DNA of 64,000 nt from Viola odorata (Eukaryota > Streptophyta > Magnoliopsida > Malpighiales > Violaceae): contig OY829538.1 in the NCBI GenBank assembly GCA_963691705.1, positions 29,718,836 to 29,782,835 on the forward strand. Reading direction: 5' to 3'. Numbering within the stretch: the first letter of the stretch is position 1; every line of letters begins with the position of its first letter. The position numbers and the translations under genes are program-made. Positions 21,549 to 32,732 of this stretch are shown here, piece after piece. The notes beneath the pieces were generated by a model, which was given only the letters and a program-made list of their open reading frames with translations, did not search any database and had not been told where the DNA came from.

Positions 21549-22880
21549 CTATAGTGTTACTCCTTTTACAAGGAATAAATATTTGTCTGGAAATTCATCT
21601 ACCACTGGGTCTATCTCTTTGCTGATAAGCCTGCTCAGATTGTCAACAACTAGGTTCTCTCGTCCTTTCTTATCCCTAATTTCGATGTCGAATTCTTGGA
21701 GCAACAATACCCATCTGATTAGTCTAGGCCTGACCTCTTTCTTGGTCAAGAGATGCCTCAATGTTGTATGGTCAGAGAAAATGATAACTTTAGTTCCCAA
21801 TAAATAAGATCTAAATTTATCAAGAGCAAATATAACAACAAATAACTCCTTCTCTGTTGTGCTATAGTTCTTCTAAGCATCATCCAACATTTTAGATGCA
21901 TAGTATATCACATGTGACTCTTTTACTTTCATTTTGCCAAGTACTGCTCCTACTGTCGAGTTGCTAGCATCACACATGATTTCAAAGGGCAAGCTCCAGT
22001 CTGCTGGTTGAATCACAGGTGCAGTAGTGAGTTTTTCCTTCAGCTTGTTAAAAGCTTTCTTGCAATCATCATCAAAATCGAACTCAACTTCTTTTTGGAG
22101 AAGTCTGCACATAGGTTCTGCCACCTTGGAGAAATCTTTGATGTAGCACCTGTAAAATCCTGCATGGCCACGAAAAGAATGAACCTCTCACATAAGAGGG
22201 GTAAGGCAGATTTTTAATGAAATCATCCATGAAAACGTCAATACTTTTTCTATGAAATCAGAAAAGATGCTAACCATGCATCTTTGAAATGTATTAGGAA
22301 CATTACACAAGCCAAACGACATCCTTTTATAAGCAAATGTTCCAAAAGGGAAAGTAAAGGTTGTTTTCTCTTGATCCTTAGGAGCCACAGGGATTTGATG
22401 AAACCCTGAGTAACCGTCAAGAAAACAGTAATAAGACTTACCTGCTATCCTTTTGAGCATTTGATCAATGAAGGGCAAAGGGAAATGATCCTTTCTGGTC
22501 ACATTGTTGAGGCGTCTGTAGTCAATGGAGACCCTCCATCCATTATGTACCCTTGTTGGTATTTGCTTGCCATCCTTACTTTCTACCACAGTAATTCCAG
22601 TCTTCTTGGGAACTACCTGCACAGGGGAAACCCAGTCACCGTTAGAGATTGGATAAATAACTCCTGCATCCAGCAGCTTGAGGACTTCCTTCTTGACAAC
22701 TTCCATCATAAGAGGATTGAGCCTCTTTTGTGGTTGTCGAATTGTCTTTTTATCCTCTTCTGTATGTATTTTGTCGGTACAGAAGGTTGGTGATATCCTT
22801 TTGATATCTGCAATCGTCCACCCAATCGCTTCCTTGTGTTCCTTTAGCAGTTTCACCAGCCTTTCTTCTTAGTCAAGAGA
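21549..22880 (-). pseudogene. Athila reverse transcriptase and RNase H
   Basis: Minus strand. RT start: HKEAIGWTIADIKRISPTFC (22850-22790), then QKRLNPLMMEVVKKEVLKLL, VSPVQVVPKKTGITVVE, WRVSIDYRRLNNVTRKDHFP and FLDGYSGFHQIPVAPKDQEK. The catalytic FMDDF is still readable near 22240 but only in a shifted frame, so there is a frameshift just before it. RNase H: FEIMCDASNSTVGAVLG (about 21990), then [20 protein letters not shown] (about 21780). Several stops separate the pieces. It is non-functional. The clade call rests on the Athila-specific RT lead-in. Confidence 0.85.
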
Positions 22881-22899
22881 TAATTTTATTACGGGCAGG

Positions 22900-23900
22900 G
22901 TGGACTCTTAGCCAAGAAAGGTGTGCTTGAGGTGATCCGACAGTTTCTTAAGCTCGATTTCTGGTGCCTGCACAATGGAAGGTAGAAGTTTATTATAAAC
23001 TTGTGGAAACTCAGAATTAATATTATCTTCAGATAAGGGTCCTAAAACATTAAGCTCATCCATAGTTTCAAAAAGATCATTGTTAATGACTAGCTCTTTT
23101 TTCATCTTCTCCAACTTTTCTCCTTCCATCCCCCTGGTAAGAAGATAATAAAGTGGGTTAGACTCACTAAGTTCATAAACTTCAGCAAGGGGTTCATAAA
23201 CATCCCTGAAATTCAAGTTGTGCATCTCACTTAGGTGTTTGACTGCATCATACATGTTAAACTTAATAATTTGTCCACAATATTCAAGAGAGAGACAACC
23301 ATGATAAACATCAATCAAGGCCCTTGCAGTCCTTAGAAAAGGTTTGCCTAGGAGGACGTCAGTGGTGTTAGAAGAGAGATCTATGTTCATGTCGACAATG
23401 TAGAAGTCGACGGGGTAGATGAAGTCATTGACTTAGACAAGAACATCCTCGACAACTCCCTTGGAGTAGATGATGGATCGATCAGCAAGCTGAATGACTA
23501 CTCTAGTCTCCTTCATGTTCCCAATGCCTAGCCTCTCATATTCTACCAGTGACAAGACATTTATGCCAGCTCCCAAGTCACACAAGACCTTCTCGATTTG
23601 CTTATTGCCTATCTTGCATGGAATATCGAAAGTTCCTTGATTTGTGCACTTCTCTGGCAGTCTTGACTGAAAAACTGATGAAACATTCTTGGTCAAGCTA
23701 ACCTGTTCAACACCTATAAGTTTCTTCTTGTTAGAACATAAACCTTTAAGAAATTTAGCATAACTAGGAATTTTAGCAATTAAATCAAGCATAGGCATGT
23801 TAATTTCCACTTTTTTTAAATATATCCATAAATTCTTTTTCCTCTTTCTCCCTTTTGGTCCTTGTAGGAATAGGTGGAAAGGGTGGAGGGGCGTTGTCAT
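22900..23900 (-). pseudogene. Athila protease region
   Basis: The minus strand shows the aspartic protease core with CKIGNKQIEKVLCDLGAGIN, then ERLGIGNMKETRVVIQLADR, in 23640-23450. After one stop it continues as LGKPFLRTARALIDVYHGCL (23390-22908), the C-terminal half and linker. The D-L-G-A active site is present. One stop near 23433 splits the fold. Confidence 0.8.
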
Positions 23901-24706
23901 ATTCTTCTTTCTGTTTTGCAGCTTCTGCTGCTTTCTTGGCCTCTTCCTTGGCCAAGAAGGTCTCTTCTGATGCCAAGATAATTTTTGCTTCTACCAACTC
24001 CTCTTCTTCCTCCTCTGCTATTTGTTCTAGAAATTTATATTTATACTTCCTTTCAAATTCCATCACTTCTTTCCAGTTCTTATGCTTAGGCCGCTCTCGC
24101 TCTCGCTCATATGTTATTATTTCCTCCTAATCGGGTAGATCTACACCTCTCTTCAAACTAATCGCACTCACATTGTGCTTGGGGTTATCTACTGTATTAG
24201 CAAGCAATCTCCCTTCTTTATTCCTATCCTTCTCTGCTTTGTCAAACCTTTCAGTCAGAGTTGTTATAGCTGTAGCAAGTTTCATCATTGTATCCTCGAG
24301 GGTTGGCCCGACTATTTGTAGTTGTTTTGGGGGTGCTTGTATTTGCAAAGGTGCATTAGTTTGGTTTTGGGATGGTCTAGGGACGACGTTTTGGTGGTTG
24401 AAAGGTGGCTTTTGTAACTAGTTAGGAAGTGTAGAATTGATTTGAGGCTAATTTTGGGTCCAACTGAAGTTAGGATGAATTCCTCCATCCAGGGTTATAA
24501 GTATTGGAGTATGGATTATTGTTGGAAGGATATTTATTCTGCTGGTTCTGATTGTAGCCATAGGCAGTATTCAGTTGGGCAGTGACCTCCTCTATTATTG
24601 CAGGTTGCAACATAGAACATTGATTGGTATGGTGGTCAGCTTGGCAGCATATTTAATAAACGCTCGCAGTTGCGCATTGGTTGCTTTCTTGACCAAGAAC
24701 ATATGT
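23800..24706 (-). pseudogene. Athila gag, C-terminal part
   Basis: The minus strand has a charged Lys/Glu-rich region (24066-23800), a helical segment ATAITTLTERFDKAEKD (24348-24127) and a Gln/Asn/Tyr-rich part (24640-24430, with YNPGWR). These are standard for the C-terminal part of Athila gag, just before protease. Upstream gag sequence is cut off by the plus-strand gypsy LTR at 24707. At least three stops are present. Confidence 0.72.
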
Positions 24707-24987
24707 TGATGCGATCAAACCTACATTAAACCTTGAAGAACAAGATGTGGCGCCAAGAGGACCAATCACGAGGAGCATGGCCAAGAAGATCACCCTATGG
24801 ATTGAGGAGAAGATGAGCAAGGAGGTGTTTCAAGAAGAGGGTCAAACCATGACGATGCTCTCCCATCATTCCGGAATGATTGCGCGATTACCACTTGGAA
24901 AAGTCCCTGGCGACATACCTTCAGAAACTAGTGGCACCTGGCGACATACCACTAGGAGAAGAAAAAACATTGTCTTCTGAAGCGAGG

Positions 24988-25027
24988 CTAGCGACATACC
25001 GTTAAGCCTCTAACGGTATGTCGCTAG
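24988..25027. repeat. Perfect 17-bp inverted repeat in LTR
   Basis: CTAGCGACATACCGTTA (24988-25004) pairs perfectly with 25011-25027 across a 6-base loop. It lies about 50 bases upstream of the TATA box. The half-site GCGACATACC also occurs at about 24910 and 24943. Confidence 0.85.
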
Positions 25028-25077
25028 AGGCGCCTCCATCTTCCAAGAAAGCTTGTTTTAAGGCTTTTTCCATCACC

Positions 25078-25085
25078 TATAAATA
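25078..25085 (+). promoter_or_regulatory. TATA box in gypsy LTR
   Basis: TATAAATA in the U3 part of the 5-prime LTR, in the context CACCTATAAATAGC, typical of plant promoters. Confidence 0.7.
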
Positions 25086-25554
25086 GCTTTCTCCTTCATT
25101 TTTCTTCCTTAGTTTTTGTCAAGTGTTTATTGTTACAGTTGAGAGCACTCCACCCTCTAAACACTAAGAACTCAACTTGTGAGGATCAAGCCTTGGAGAT
25201 TTCTTGATCCATTACAAGTAAAACTCCTTTTAATCTCTACCCTTTTAATTTCCTTTTGTATTGGATTGAATGAATACTTTGGAATATTTGATTGCTTGAA
25301 TATCTTGGATTCCTACTCGGAGGATGATTAATATAAGTTGAATTGATTATTTCTAATTGAATTTTAACCACAAATGATTCCTAAAATTGCCCAAAAATTC
25401 ACCAAATTTCGCTGCACTTTTCTCCATCTTTTCCAATTCCGATTCTCCATTTTCCTTATGTTTTCTTGTTCGATTTTGATTGGGTTTTGTCAAAAAAGTC
25501 AAGCTAGATCTATTGACACGATCTGACTCATTAAAATAAGGCTGGATCGCATCA

Positions 25555-25575
25555 AGTGGTAGTGGAGCTAGTTGC
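25555..25575 (+). other. Primer-binding site of plus-strand gypsy element
   Basis: AGTGGTAGTGGAGCTAG follows the LTR end. TGGTAGTGGAGC is close to TGGTATCAGAGC (initiator Met tRNA), and resembles the variant sites of the other two gypsy elements (TGGTAGCAGAGC, TGGTAGCGGAGC). Confidence 0.55.
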
Positions 25576-26602
25576 TTGAGTTTTGTAGATTTTTAAATTT
25601 CAGTTTTTCAATTTTTGCATCTATTCAAAATTGAGCCAAAATTGCTGGATGAAACCTTCGGGTATTGTATCATTTATGATTATCTTGAGTTTTCAGAACT
25701 TTTGGTGAAGAAATCACATCATTTGATCAACTAATTTGAGAATTACCATTTTCCAGCATTTGGTGTTCTTCATGTTCATAGCTGTCAAATTTTCTTTGTA
25801 AATTCAACCAAATTTCTTCTTCTTTCTTGGTTGAATTTTGTTGTGCTGAGTCATACAAAGTGTTTAGAGTCAAGAATAGTGGATTTCGTACTTAGTTTCC
25901 ACTCCGGAAGCAAAATTGAAGTTTTCCCACCATCAAGTATTCTTAAGTGTTCTTGAGCAAGTTGAAGAAAACTTGTGCTTGATCCATTCTTGTCATGAAA
26001 ATTTTTGTACCTTGTGTTTAAAATCAGCATCCATTAATTTTCCTCTCTTCCTTAGAACTTACACTCACTCACTCGTTCACTTACATAAAAAAAAAGGGAA
26101 CACATAGCTGTAGATGTTCTTGCAATTTTTCTGCAACTATGACTTGCAAAGCAAGTTGAATTTTACATTTAAAAAAAAAAGAGAAGGAAAGGAAAAGAGA
26201 GAAATTCCTTGTGAGTAAAAAGTGAAGTTTCAAAAAGAAAAAAGAAAAAAAAGAGAGAGGAAGATGAGTTGATTATTGTCACTTGTTAAAACACCAAAAC
26301 TAGCCTTTCAATTCTCGAGTTTCATTTGCATTCGGTTTTCCTTCTTTTGCCTCTTTGAGTCTCATAATTGTGTGCTTTTCTTGTCGAGTCTTGTGGTAAT
26401 TGTTTAAGGAGAAAGGATTGATTGATAAGTGGATTTTCAATTCGTGCGACCACAAGCACTTAACTTGTTGCTCCAATTCGGGAACCAAGAGTGAGAGATT
26501 TTATGAGAACAACTTTTTGAGTGCTTAAACACGAGAGTAAACACGCGAGGGAGAGAATTTTCACTAACATTTTCTACTTGTGTGGGTACAAAATTTTCTA
26601 TT
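25576..26602 (+). other. Non-coding leader of plus-strand gypsy element
   Basis: About 1 kb of AT-rich untranslated leader between PBS and gag, with A-rich runs at 26170-26260. No convincing frame. Confidence 0.55.
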
Positions 26603-27534
26603 ATGTCCGCCGAAAGTGTCATGGGAAACAATGACATCAAGTCCAATGAGGCCGATCCTTCTTTATCAGCTAGATTTGACGCTATAGAGTGGGGGCACCA
26701 TGAGTTGAAGGAGCTGCTCCGGACCTTTATGTTGACACAAGGGAAGCCCGCCATAATCCCTAGCACCATGAAAGCTAAGTCACGAGAAGAGCCATACAAG
26801 GAAGGGGCATGTGAAACGGAGTCGGAAGGACATGAGAGTGGTGATGAGTATGGAAGGAGTATGGGGGAGGCCAACCGAGGCTTTCCACATACCCTTACGA
26901 TGGGTCCTAGGGGAAGAGGTCTTGTCAATACCGAAGCACATACTTATGTGCTCAAGGATCTCCAAGCTCAAAGCCATCTTGCCCAACATCATAGCGGCCA
27001 CAATGTTTTCGACCCCAACCATCCGACCACAAGTGGTCAACCTCCAACATTTCCTAATGTGCCACTTCCTAGGGGTCAACGAGTACCTCACTAAGCCTTG
27101 GTTCCTCACCTACAAGGACGCACTATGCCTCATCATGATAGGGAGTTTTATGAGGAAGTTCATGAAGAAGAAAATAATTATTTTGATAATAATGAGAATA
27201 GGGTGTGGATGAATAGAGTGAGGGGAGGGGGGGGGGGGGGGGGGTTCAACAACCCCGGGTTGATGACAATTTAAATAGCATCAAGGTTCAAATTCCTATC
27301 TTTAAGGGTACTACGGACCCTTCGGAGTACATCAAATGGGAAGGAAAGATCCAACGTATTTTCAATTGCCACCAATATTCGGAAAGCAAGAAGGTGAAGC
27401 CTACCGCAATGGAATTTGATGGATATGCGGTGAGTTGGTGGGAGAAGGTTTGTAGAGAGAGGTATGGGGCAATGGCTATCCGGACATGGGAAGAGATGAA
27501 ACAAGTCATGCGGGAGAGATTTGTGCCATCTTTC
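26603..27534 (+). pseudogene. gag of plus-strand gypsy element, first part
   Basis: Start chosen at the ATG 26603 (MSAESVMGNNDIKSNE), the first Met after the leader. After one in-frame TAA at 27092-27094 the same frame continues to the retrotrans_gag domain: IKVQIPIFKGTTDPSEYIKW, VSWWEKVCRERYG, TWEEMKQVMRERF. It is cut at 27534 by the inserted element. A run of 18 G at 27227-27244 encodes poly-Gly, an unstable site. Confidence 0.82.
27530..27534. repeat. TSD of minus-strand gypsy element, left copy
   Basis: CTTTC, repeated at 34719-34723. Confidence 0.88.
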
Positions 27535-28685
27535 TGATGCGTTCCTTAGTAGGCTAGAACGCTCTCTTTAGATCGTTGTCCGACGACGTGGCTTTCAATG
27601 CGAAATTTTAACTCAAAGAAAACCGTGAAACTCCAAGACTGGGTGCTCTTGGCACTTCACGTCAAATCCCTTGAGGTTCTTGGGTCAGACCAATGAATCT
27701 CCAAGACCGGGTGCTCTTGGCAATCCAAAGATGAAAGACTCAATAGATAGTGCTTTCAAGTTTTACTTGACAAGCTAATCGAATGCACAAAACTCAATTA
27801 GATGCAAGGTTCATCAAGAACGGATGGATAAAGATCCAAAGCAATCTATTTTCAATTATCAATAATAGTCTAGCTGAAATAATAATGTGGGCGGCTCCTT
27901 TTAAGGATGCGTCAAACCCTAATTCCAAAATGAAAACTAGTTTAGTTTCTAAAAATGAATTTAAATCAAAATGGCAACAAGCCAAACTTCCATAAAGGTT
28001 CCAAAACCCTAATATGACATAAATAAATATAGAAACAAATGATAGAGGTGCAGGCACCACCGTTTTGGTCAAAGTGCCCAAGTGGCTTTGCTTGCGGGTC
28101 CGCCGGTCACGTTTTAAGGAAACAAGGCGTTTTCCCTATTCCTTCGAGCGTTCCCGATGAAACTTGGAGGGAAACTTCCTAACACATAGATGAAGTACTG
28201 GGAGGAGTCTTGTGTGAGAAAATATGCTCCAATCTTCAAAAGGCTCGGTAGTGGCTTTCACTGTCTAATGCGGTCTTGTGATTTTGGCGTTCTCCCAAAC
28301 CCTTTGGGAGTTTCTCCTGATTCTTGGCCTGGACTCCTCTCTTGTATTATAAATAATCATGGCCTGGTCAAAAATGGGAGATGGGCGTTGACGGACCTAA
28401 AGGTCCGAGGTGGCAATGTTTGACCCATCCGCGGGCGTAGACGATGCGCGGATTAGGGTTACTAGGCGTGGCTGGTGCGCGTGTAGGCTGGCCTCATCTG
28501 AGGCTGTCTCCGCCTTCAGTTCCTTATGGATGAGGTTGCTGAGCCTCACCTATAAGGCTCGGGCCTTGGCACTAGTGATTGGGCCCGTGGGCGGCAATGA
28601 GAGGCTCGCGGCCGCGGCTGCGGCATCCTCCAAGGCTCGGGCCTTGGCGCGGGTGATTGCGCCTGTGGCACTAGGGATCATATCA
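27535..28685 (-). repeat. 3-prime LTR of minus-strand gypsy element
   Basis: TGATGCGTTCC...GGATCATATCA, 1151 bp. It holds a duplicated segment around AAGGCTCGGGCCTTGG (about 28552 and 28639) that encodes, on the minus strand, repeated TRAKARAL units of the pol tail. The adjacent interior has a purine tract on the minus strand. Confidence 0.9.
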
Positions 28686-28779
28686 TCCCCTCCATCTTGA
28701 GAAGGATTCATCCTCGAATCCAGATCAGCAATATCCTCATCACCTGCATCAAACAAAAGTTAGAAATATTAAAGGTTCC

Positions 28780-30478
28780 ATGAATCGAACCATACTCACT
28801 TGGAAGGTCGAGGCGGTAAGCATTGTTGTTGATCTTCTCAACAATCTGAAACCCTACAGTGTTTAGATCGATCTAAAGTTGGGAAGGTACGGGCAGCGGC
28901 ATATATTTACCATGACTAGCTAATCGAGATTTTGCCCTTTGGCAAATTGCACATCTAGCAATCACACGCACAACATCACGTTTCATCTTAGGCTAATAAA
29001 AGTGTGATTTCAGCATGTCATAGGTTTTATTAATGCCAAAGTGACCCATTAATCCACCACTATGTGATTCATGCACAAGTAATTCACGCACAAGTAATTC
29101 ACGCAAATAACATCTAGGAATGCAAAGGCGCTTGCGCCGAAATAGATAGTTATCATGCGTAAAGAGTTTCACTTCAGCCATGGAATCACAAGTCTTATAA
29201 ATCTCACCAAAATCCAAATCAGTAGGGTAGAGTGGAATGATTTGAGAAAATCCTAAAAATTTGACACTTAAAGAAGAGATCAAGACATACCTCTTAGACA
29301 ATGCGTCGGCCACAACATTGTCTTTTCCTTCCTTGTACTTGATGTGATAAGGAAACGCTTCCAAGAACTCCAACCATACGGCATGTCTTCTATTTGAGGC
29401 TCAAGTGGTCGGTGTGCACCACAAACTCCCTCGGCATCAAGTAGTGTTGCCAAACCTCGAATGCCCTAACTAGCGCATAGAGCTCCTTGTCGTACGTTGG
29501 GTAACGTAGCTGGGCATCCTTGAGCTTCTCACTAAAGAAGGCTATTGGCCTCTTCTCTTGCATCAGAACAGCACCTATACCGATCCCACTCGCGTCGCAC
29601 TCCAACTCAAACAGTTTGTCAAAGTTGGGAAGAGCTAACACAGGCACGTTGGATAGCTTGTCCTTCAACACTTGGAATGCGGCCTCTTGAGGTTCCTCCC
29701 ACCTGAAATCAACATGTTTCTTAGTTAGGTCATTAAGTGGGGCAGCAAGAGTACTAAAATCACGAATAAAGTGACGGTAAAAGGAAGCTAAGCCGTGAAA
29801 GGAGCGAATGTCGCTTGCTATTTTTGGCGTAGGCCATTCCTTGATCGCTTGCACCTTCTTCTCGTCCACCTTGACTCCATCTTTGCCAACAAGAAAACCT
29901 AAGAAGTCAACCTGTTCTAAAGCAAAGGAGCACTTGGAGAGCTTAGCAAAAAGCTTCTCCTCACGCAAGGTTAGAAATATTTCTCTAAGGTGCGCAACAT
30001 GTTCATGCATAGATTAGCTATAAACTAGAATGTCATCGAAGTACACAACAACAAATTTTCCAATAAAACGCCTAAGCACATGGTTCATAAGCCTCATGAA
30101 GGTACTCGGTGTATTAGTCAATCCAAACGGCATTACTAACCATTCATACAACCCATATTTCGTTTTAAATGCCGTTTTCCATTCATCACCCTCTTGCATT
30201 CTTATTTGATGATATCCGCTCATTAGATCAATTTTAGAAAATACAACACTACCACTAAGCTCATCTAACATATCATCTAAGCAAGGTATGGGGTGATGAT
30301 ACTTTACTGTAATTTTGTTGACAGCTCGGCAGTCAACACACATTCGCCAAGTTCCATCTTTCTTCGGAACTAGAATCACTGGAACGGCGCATGGAGACAA
30401 GCTTTCTCAGACATATCCCTTGCTAAGGAGCTCATCTACTTTCCTCTGAAGTTCTTTAGTCTACTCTGGGTTGCTTCT
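28780..30478 (-). pseudogene. RT, RNase H and truncated integrase of minus-strand gypsy element
   Basis: Minus strand. [41 protein letters not shown] and YFDDILVYS near 30030, intact. RNase H (30010-29390): [33 protein letters not shown] and VHTDHLSLK. Integrase N-terminus: [20 protein letters not shown], ending near 28993. After a stop, the next readable pieces are the end of the zinc-binding region and then the C-terminal domain, without the catalytic core. Stops near 30410, 30012 and 29385 also break the frame. Confidence 0.88.
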
Positions 30479-31580
30479 ATAGACTGGTCTGTTTGGGATA
30501 GTCGAACTCGGCACAAAATCAATTTGGTGCTCTATGCATTGGATTGGCAGCAAACCGGGTGGCATCTCTTCGGGTGTTACATCTTGAAACTCCTGCAAAA
30601 GAGCTAAGATAGAAGAAGGCACAGAAGCTAAAGGATCAAGATTAGTACTGCTCAAACAAAAAGATTTAAAGCGAAGCAAAAGTAAAGGGCAATTCTCGTC
30701 GTAAAACTGTTTTTGCAAAACAAGCGCTTTGCGCAAATCTTTTCCTTTCGCATACAAGTTTACTTTATTTTCTTTTTCTTGCCTTTTATTTTCTTTTTTA
30801 GGCTCTTTCTTTTCTGTTTTTGACCAGCACTCACTTTTTTTACGGGGGCTGTTTTCATCCTTTTCTTTTATTTCAAACCCGTGCTCACTTTTTTTCACGG
30901 GGGCTGTTTTCATTACTTTTTTTGTTTACAAGTTTTGAGATCTCAAGTTCAGCAAAGGACTTCTCCAACCAGAGCTGGTCTTCAAGTACTTGCATAGGGG
31001 TCAGAGGTGCAAGTGTGTACTTCACACCTTCCTTCTCAAGCTTGTAACGATTGTTTTTCCCTTCGTGAATGGCGTTGCGGTTGAATTGCCAAGGTCGATC
31101 GAGCAGCACATGTGACGCTTGCATTGGGACTACATCACACCATACTTCATCTTTAAACTTCCCAATAAAAAAACTCACCAGCACTTGTTTAGTCACCTTA
31201 ATGCCAATCTCATCACTCATCCATTGCAAAGTATACGGCTTTGGATGCTTGACCGTAGGTAGATCTAACTTCCGCACAAGAAGAGTACTAGCACAATTAG
31301 TACACGAGCCATTGTCAATAATAAGAGAGCATACCTTAGTACCAATGTGGCACCTAGCATGGAATAGGTTCTCCCTTTGTTCCTCCTCACAAGTCTCGGC
31401 TCTAGGTTGTACACTCAAATTTCTCCGAACCACTAGGGTGACCGGATCACAAACCCTAGCTTCATGATCCGCCGTCTCTTCCTCCTCACTTTTCTCTTCC
31501 GAATCCTCCACTAACTCAACATCATCTTCCGAATCCATCTCGTCATTGTCCCTAATGACCAGAATTCTTTTGTTGGGGCA
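30461..31580 (-). pseudogene. Protease region of minus-strand gypsy element
   Basis: The minus strand (31538-30885) has LIIDNGSCTNCASTLLVRKL with the D-N-G-S active site, then CDVVPMQASHVLLDRPWQFN, the flap/C-terminal part. 30913-30461 is a lysine/glutamate-rich linker with two related PRKKSE-type repeats leading to ALLQEFQDVTPEEMPPGLLP. The frames of the two parts differ, so a frameshift lies near 30900. Otherwise this is the best preserved protease of the gypsy copies here. Confidence 0.82.
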
Positions 31581-31586
31581 TTCTGC

Positions 31587-32732
31587 CTACTTATGGCCTC
31601 GGCCACTACACTTAAAACACACTATGTCTCGGGTAGGCACACGGTTAGTATTAGCAATAGGAACTTTAGGAAAAGTAGGGTTGACTGAATTACCTTTGGT
31701 ACCATAAGAAGGTTTTGATACCTTAGATATTTCCTTGCTGTCCTTATTCCCCTTGGACCATGAGGACTTGTTCCAAGTGGAATTCCGCGAACTAAGAGCG
31801 CACGGACTAGTGAAGGCAGCCTTGACCTTGCGTTGCCTTTCTATCTTCACGGCCATGTAGAGCATCTCCTCCAAATTCCTACATTGAGTCAACTCCAAAG
31901 AGTTAGTTATCTCTCGGTTCAGTCCACTAATAAACCTAGCCATCTTCGATTCCTCATCTTCTATCACATTAACCCTAGCCATAAGAACTTCCAATTCATT
32001 GTGATAGTTATTCACGGTTTTAGTCCCTTGGGTGAGCTTTTGTAAGCGCTGAAGTTGGTCCCTATGGTAGTACGGTGGGACAAACTTCCTCTTCATTACA
32101 AACTTCATATTCTCCCAAGTAGTCACAGGGCCTCTCAAATCCTCATTCACTTGCTCCCACCAATGGGCGGCATAACCAGAAAATTCCACGGATGCCAATT
32201 TTATTTTCTTTTCATCCGTGTAATTGTGACAACAGAAAATGACACCCATCTTTCTTTCCCAAGTCAGATATGCCTCAGGATCATCCTTCCCTTCGAAGGC
32301 TGGAATTTTGATCTTGACACTCCCAAGATGGTTGTCAGCTCGCTCGTGCTCCTCACGACGCGGCTGCTCAAAGTGACGCTCTTGCCTACCAAAGGCGTGT
32401 CTGCCGTATCCATGCGCACCTCCTCGGCGCATTTGGAATCCCCTCGGTCTTGCCATGTGAGGACCCTACTCATACTCATTTTCAGAACCCTCTAAATCAT
32501 TCTCACTGAGCTGGTCATCGCTCGGAGCGGGCGCATATGCCTCGCGGTTCACTCTAGGGTTTAGATTTTGCACAAAGTGTGCTCCGGGTGCTTGTGGGAC
32601 AACATTCTCATATTCCCTAACCTCAACCTGCTGCCTCCAAGCTTTCATATCCTGGAGCTAGGTTGCTATGTCTTGTAGGGCTTTGGCTACATCATTCACA
32701 ACCATAGCCTCCTTTTCTGGATTTCCTAACAT
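31587..32732 (-). pseudogene. gag of minus-strand gypsy element
   Basis: Start taken as the ATG 32732-32730 (MLGNPEKEAMVVND). Stops occur near 32655 and 32457, and then a 289-codon frame (32456-31587) carries the retrotrans_gag domain: KIPAFEGKDDPEAYLTWERK, YAAHWWEQVNEDLRG, MKFVMKRKFVPPYYHRDQL, RFISGLNREITNSLEL. The CCHC knuckle starts CFKCSGRGHK and is cut by a stop (TAG) right after it near 31587. It is the longest intact gag piece in the window. Confidence 0.87.

Larger units (their letters stand above)
10398..24706 (-). mobile_element. Athila-type Ty3/gypsy element, truncated and interrupted
   Basis: Minus-strand element with a 3-prime LTR (10398-11770), PPT (11771-11786), a non-coding 3-prime region, the C-terminal end of pol, RNase H, reverse transcriptase, protease and part of gag up to 24706. 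The RT region (KEAIGWTIADIKRISPTFC) and the protease-gag order are of the Athila clade. The integrase is missing except for a short C-terminal piece. The 5-prime part of gag, PBS and 5-prime LTR are absent, because the plus-strand gypsy element begins at 24707 and the sequence to its right does not return to Athila. A complete gypsy element (13175-21050) is inserted into the 3-prime non-coding region. No env-like frame is seen. Confidence 0.82.
24707..25554 (+). repeat. 5-prime LTR of plus-strand gypsy element
   Basis: 848 bp with perfect 10-bp inverted ends, TGATGCGATC and GATCGCATCA. It contains a TATA box (TATAAATA at 25078-25085), a perfect 17-bp hairpin upstream of it, and near its start a frame with GPITRSMAKKI. 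In a complete element that frame would be the end of pol. Confidence 0.82.

Noticed and set aside
10398..24706. Possible env-like gene in the Athila 3-prime region
   Set aside because: Neither 11787-13174 nor 21056-21282 holds a frame with a transmembrane segment or known env-like motif.
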